Origin: DASYML01 sp034665545
GTDB taxonomy: Bacteria > Acidobacteriota > Blastocatellia > Pyrinomonadales > Pyrinomonadaceae
Reading direction: 5' to 3'
Assembly (NCBI GenBank): GCA_034665545.1
Contig: JAXDFO010000466.1
Span: forward strand, 1 to 7,426
Length of the DNA: 7,426 bases
Shown here: in pieces, positions 5,830 through 7,426 of the stretch
Layout: every line of letters starts with the position of its first letter
Position numbering within the stretch: position 1 is the first letter of the stretch
Translations under genes and position numbers: made by a program
Notes under the pieces: generated by a model
Seen by the model: the letters and a program-made list of their open reading frames with translations, nothing else
Told to the model about the DNA's origin: nothing
The model's database searches: none

Positions 5830-6525
5830 ATGATGAATAGTCTTCCAGAAGATTTTTCGCGCTATGACCAGAAGCTGGAGTTTATCCTGCGAACGAGCGC
5901 GCGCATCTTCGCGGAGAAGGGTTATCATTCAACCTCCATGCGCGACATCTCGCGCGCGACGAAGGTCAGCCTCGCGGGGCTTTATTACTATTGCCGCTCG
6001 AAAGAGGAACTGCTCTATCTGATTCAGGACAACTGTTTCGGGCACGTCCTCGAACGTCTCGAACGACGCCTGCGCGAGACGAAGGAGCCGCTCGAAAAGC
6101 TGCGCTTCGTGATAGAGAATCACCTCTCCTTCTTCGCGGCCAACATGTCTGAGATGAAGGTTCTCTCGCACGAGGCCGAATCGCTCGCGGGCGAGATGCG
6201 CCAACAGGTCTCCGGCAAGAAGCAGCAGTACACGCGCCTCGTGCGCAAGATTCTCTCGGAGGTCCAATCGAGCCACGCACGCGAAGAGGGTGGCGCGCAG
6301 AAGATTGACCTGACCGTGGGAACCTACGCGCTCTTCGGGATGATGAACTGGATTTATAACTGGTACGACCCATCCGGCAAGCTCTCCGTCGGCGACCTCG
6401 TGGACAACATGACGCGCCTCTTCCTCAACGGATTCCTCGCCGGAAACATGGTCCATGAACTACAATTCGCCTCGAAGGCCAGAAAGGCCGAACGCCTCAG
6501 CGTCTGGCGCGCTCCGCAAAATTGA
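5830..6525 (+). CDS. TetR/AcrR-family transcriptional regulator
   Basis: A dimeric repressor of the TetR family, 231 residues from the ATG at 5830. The N-terminal DNA-binding domain is clear: ILRTSARIFAEKGYHSTSM (about 19-37) leads into the helix-turn-helix MRDISRATKVSLAGLYYYC (about 37-55) and then RSKEELLYLI. The third-position Cys in YYYCRSKEEL is slightly unusual; Phe is common there. The remaining roughly 160 residues are helical and should form the ligand and dimer domain, which I cannot assign to a subfamily. A TTG at 5821 would add three residues; the upstream frame is closed at 5776. No good Shine-Dalgarno is seen. Its place between boxB and an enoyl-CoA hydratase, plus the palindrome at the boxC promoter, suggests control of aromatic or acyl-CoA breakdown, perhaps with benzoyl-CoA or a related thioester as inducer. 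That is inference. Confidence 0.92.
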   Translation: MMNSLPEDFSRYDQKLEFILRTSARIFAEKGYHSTSMRDISRATKVSLAGLYYYCRSKEELLYLIQDNCFGHVLERLERRLRETKEPLEKLRFVIENHLSFFAANMSEMKVLSHEAESLAGEMRQQVSGKKQQYTRLVRKILSEVQSSHAREEGGAQKIDLTVGTYALFGMMNWIYNWYDPSGKLSVGDLVDNMTRLFLNGFLAGNMVHELQFASKARKAERLSVWRAPQN

Positions 6526-6557
6526 GAACTATCATTTGAGGAGAGACGACAACATCA

Positions 6558-7391
6558 ATGGCAGAAGCAGAATCAAAGATGGACAAGAACGACGAGAAGG
6601 GCAAGCTGGTCCTCTATCGAGCGCAGGACGGCATCGCCGTTCTCACGCTCAACGACCCTCCGGCCAACACTTATTCCTATGAGATGATGCAGGAGCTTGA
6701 CCGCTCGATTCTCGCCGCGCGCATGGACGAGAGCGTGCATGTCATAGTCATCACGGGGCAGGGCGATAAATTCTTTTCGGCTGGCGCGAACATCAAGATG
6801 CTGTCGGAAGTGACGCCCGTCTTCAAGTACTTCTTCTGCCTGCACGCCAACGAGACGCTCTCTCGTCTTGAACAGACGCCCAAGCTCGTCATCGCCGCGC
6901 TTAACGGCCACACCGTCGGCGGCGGCCTTGAGATAGCCCTCGCCGCAGACCTTCGCCTCGCGCGCAAGGGGGCGGGCAAGATGGGCCTGCCCGAAGTCAC
7001 GCTCGGCGTGTTGCCGGGCACGGGCGGCACGCAGCGTCTCGTGCGCCTCGTCGGCAAGTCGCGCGCGATTGAATTGATGACGACAGGCGAGCTATTCGAC
7101 TTTGAGACGGGCCTTGAACTCGGCCTCATCAATCGCATCTACGAGGCGGAGACGGGCGAGAGTTTCCGGGAGCAGGTGATGGATTACGCGCGCCAGTTCA
7201 CCTTGCCGGACAAGGCCGCGCGCGCCGTCGGGCATATCAAACGCAGCGTCCAGTCCGGCGCGGAGATTCCCTTCGAGTACGGCCTCGCCCTCGAACGCGA
7301 ACTCCAACAGCAACTCTTTCAATCCGATGACGCGCGCGAAGGGCTGGACGCCTACGTCCAGAAACGCAAACCACAATTTAAAGGGAGATGA
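6558..7391 (+). CDS. Enoyl-CoA hydratase/isomerase (crotonase family)
   Basis: Adds water across 2-enoyl-CoA thioesters, or isomerises them, in beta-oxidation-type pathways. The 277-residue length is typical. The oxyanion-hole segments are FFSAGANIKML (72-82) and NGHTVGGGLEIAL (116-128). Both catalytic glutamates of the hydratase mechanism are in place: Glu125 (GGGLE) and Glu146 (MGLPEVTLG). The conserved GVLPGTGGTQRLVRL follows (150-164), and the C-terminal helices end in YVQKRKPQFKGR. The ATG at 6558 sits 14 nt after GAGGAG (6538-6543), a long spacing; ATG 6579 is an alternative. It begins 32 bp after tetR and is probably in the same transcript. In context it may hydrate 2,3-dehydroadipyl-CoA downstream of BoxC, but the substrate cannot be read from sequence; fatty acid or phenylacetate catabolism is equally possible. 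Confidence 0.93.
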   Translation: MAEAESKMDKNDEKGKLVLYRAQDGIAVLTLNDPPANTYSYEMMQELDRSILAARMDESVHVIVITGQGDKFFSAGANIKMLSEVTPVFKYFFCLHANETLSRLEQTPKLVIAALNGHTVGGGLEIALAADLRLARKGAGKMGLPEVTLGVLPGTGGTQRLVRLVGKSRAIELMTTGELFDFETGLELGLINRIYEAETGESFREQVMDYARQFTLPDKAARAVGHIKRSVQSGAEIPFEYGLALERELQQQLFQSDDAREGLDAYVQKRKPQFKGR

Positions 7392-7424
7392 GTTTGCAGC
7401 TTTGAGTTTGCAGCAAGGCGGCCT
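7390..7424. repeat. Start of a fourth heptamer repeat, cut by window edge
   Basis: GAGTTTG-CAGCTTT (7390-7403) is followed directly by GAGTTTG-CAGCAAG (7404-7417), a 14-bp unit (two heptamers) repeated with three changes. It begins inside the stop codon of the enoyl-CoA hydratase gene. AAGGCGGCCT (7415-7424) follows and matches the core of the repeat at 2286-2295. By analogy with the other spacers, an inverted arm would be expected just beyond the window. Confidence 0.6.
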
Positions 7425-7426
7425 GT

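Noticed and set aside
1112..7391. TGA stops of dprA, tetR and the hydratase as possible selenocysteine codons, prompted by selC nearby
   Set aside because: Each protein is complete at family length, and the sequence after each TGA continues no domain and shows no obvious SECIS hairpin.

Overview
The window reads as a bacterial chromosome segment of fairly high GC, with densely packed genes on both strands. No gene identifies the lineage. The box genes for aerobic benzoyl-CoA breakdown, a selenocysteine tRNA, a dprA-topA pair and spacers full of 7-nt repeats would fit an Acidobacteriota-like (for example Blastocatellia) genome. That placement is an inference from general impression, not something the sequence proves.

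Layout. Positions 1-2435 are transcribed leftward (minus strand). They hold selC (tRNA-Sec, 2337-2435), then dprA (1112-2245), then topA (start at 859, running off the left edge after 286 codons). Positions 2643-7391 are transcribed rightward and form a putative aromatic degradation unit: boxC (2643-4274), boxB (4310-5722), a TetR-family regulator (5830-6525) and an enoyl-CoA hydratase (6558-7391). The 207-bp divergent region 2436-2642 carries back-to-back sigma70-like promoters. Their -35 elements lie in the two arms of a 7-bp inverted repeat. A perfect 18-bp palindrome with 8-bp half sites sits at the expected start of the boxC transcript and looks like a TetR-type operator.

How the genes work together. 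BoxB epoxidises benzoyl-CoA at C2-C3. BoxC then hydrolytically opens the ring to 3,4-dehydroadipyl-CoA semialdehyde and formate. The downstream hydratase could act in the beta-oxidation-like lower part of the route. The TetR protein is the obvious candidate repressor of the boxC promoter. The reductase BoxA, the aldehyde dehydrogenase BoxD and benzoate-CoA ligase are not in the window.

The most unusual feature is in the spacers. Four intergenic stretches (about 869-940, 2270-2333, 5727-5813 and 7390-7424) are built from degenerate heptamers. In the three complete ones the heptamers form inverted arms. Each site uses a different heptamer, yet two of them share the core AAGGCGGCCT. No CRISPR array, insertion sequence or phage gene was seen.
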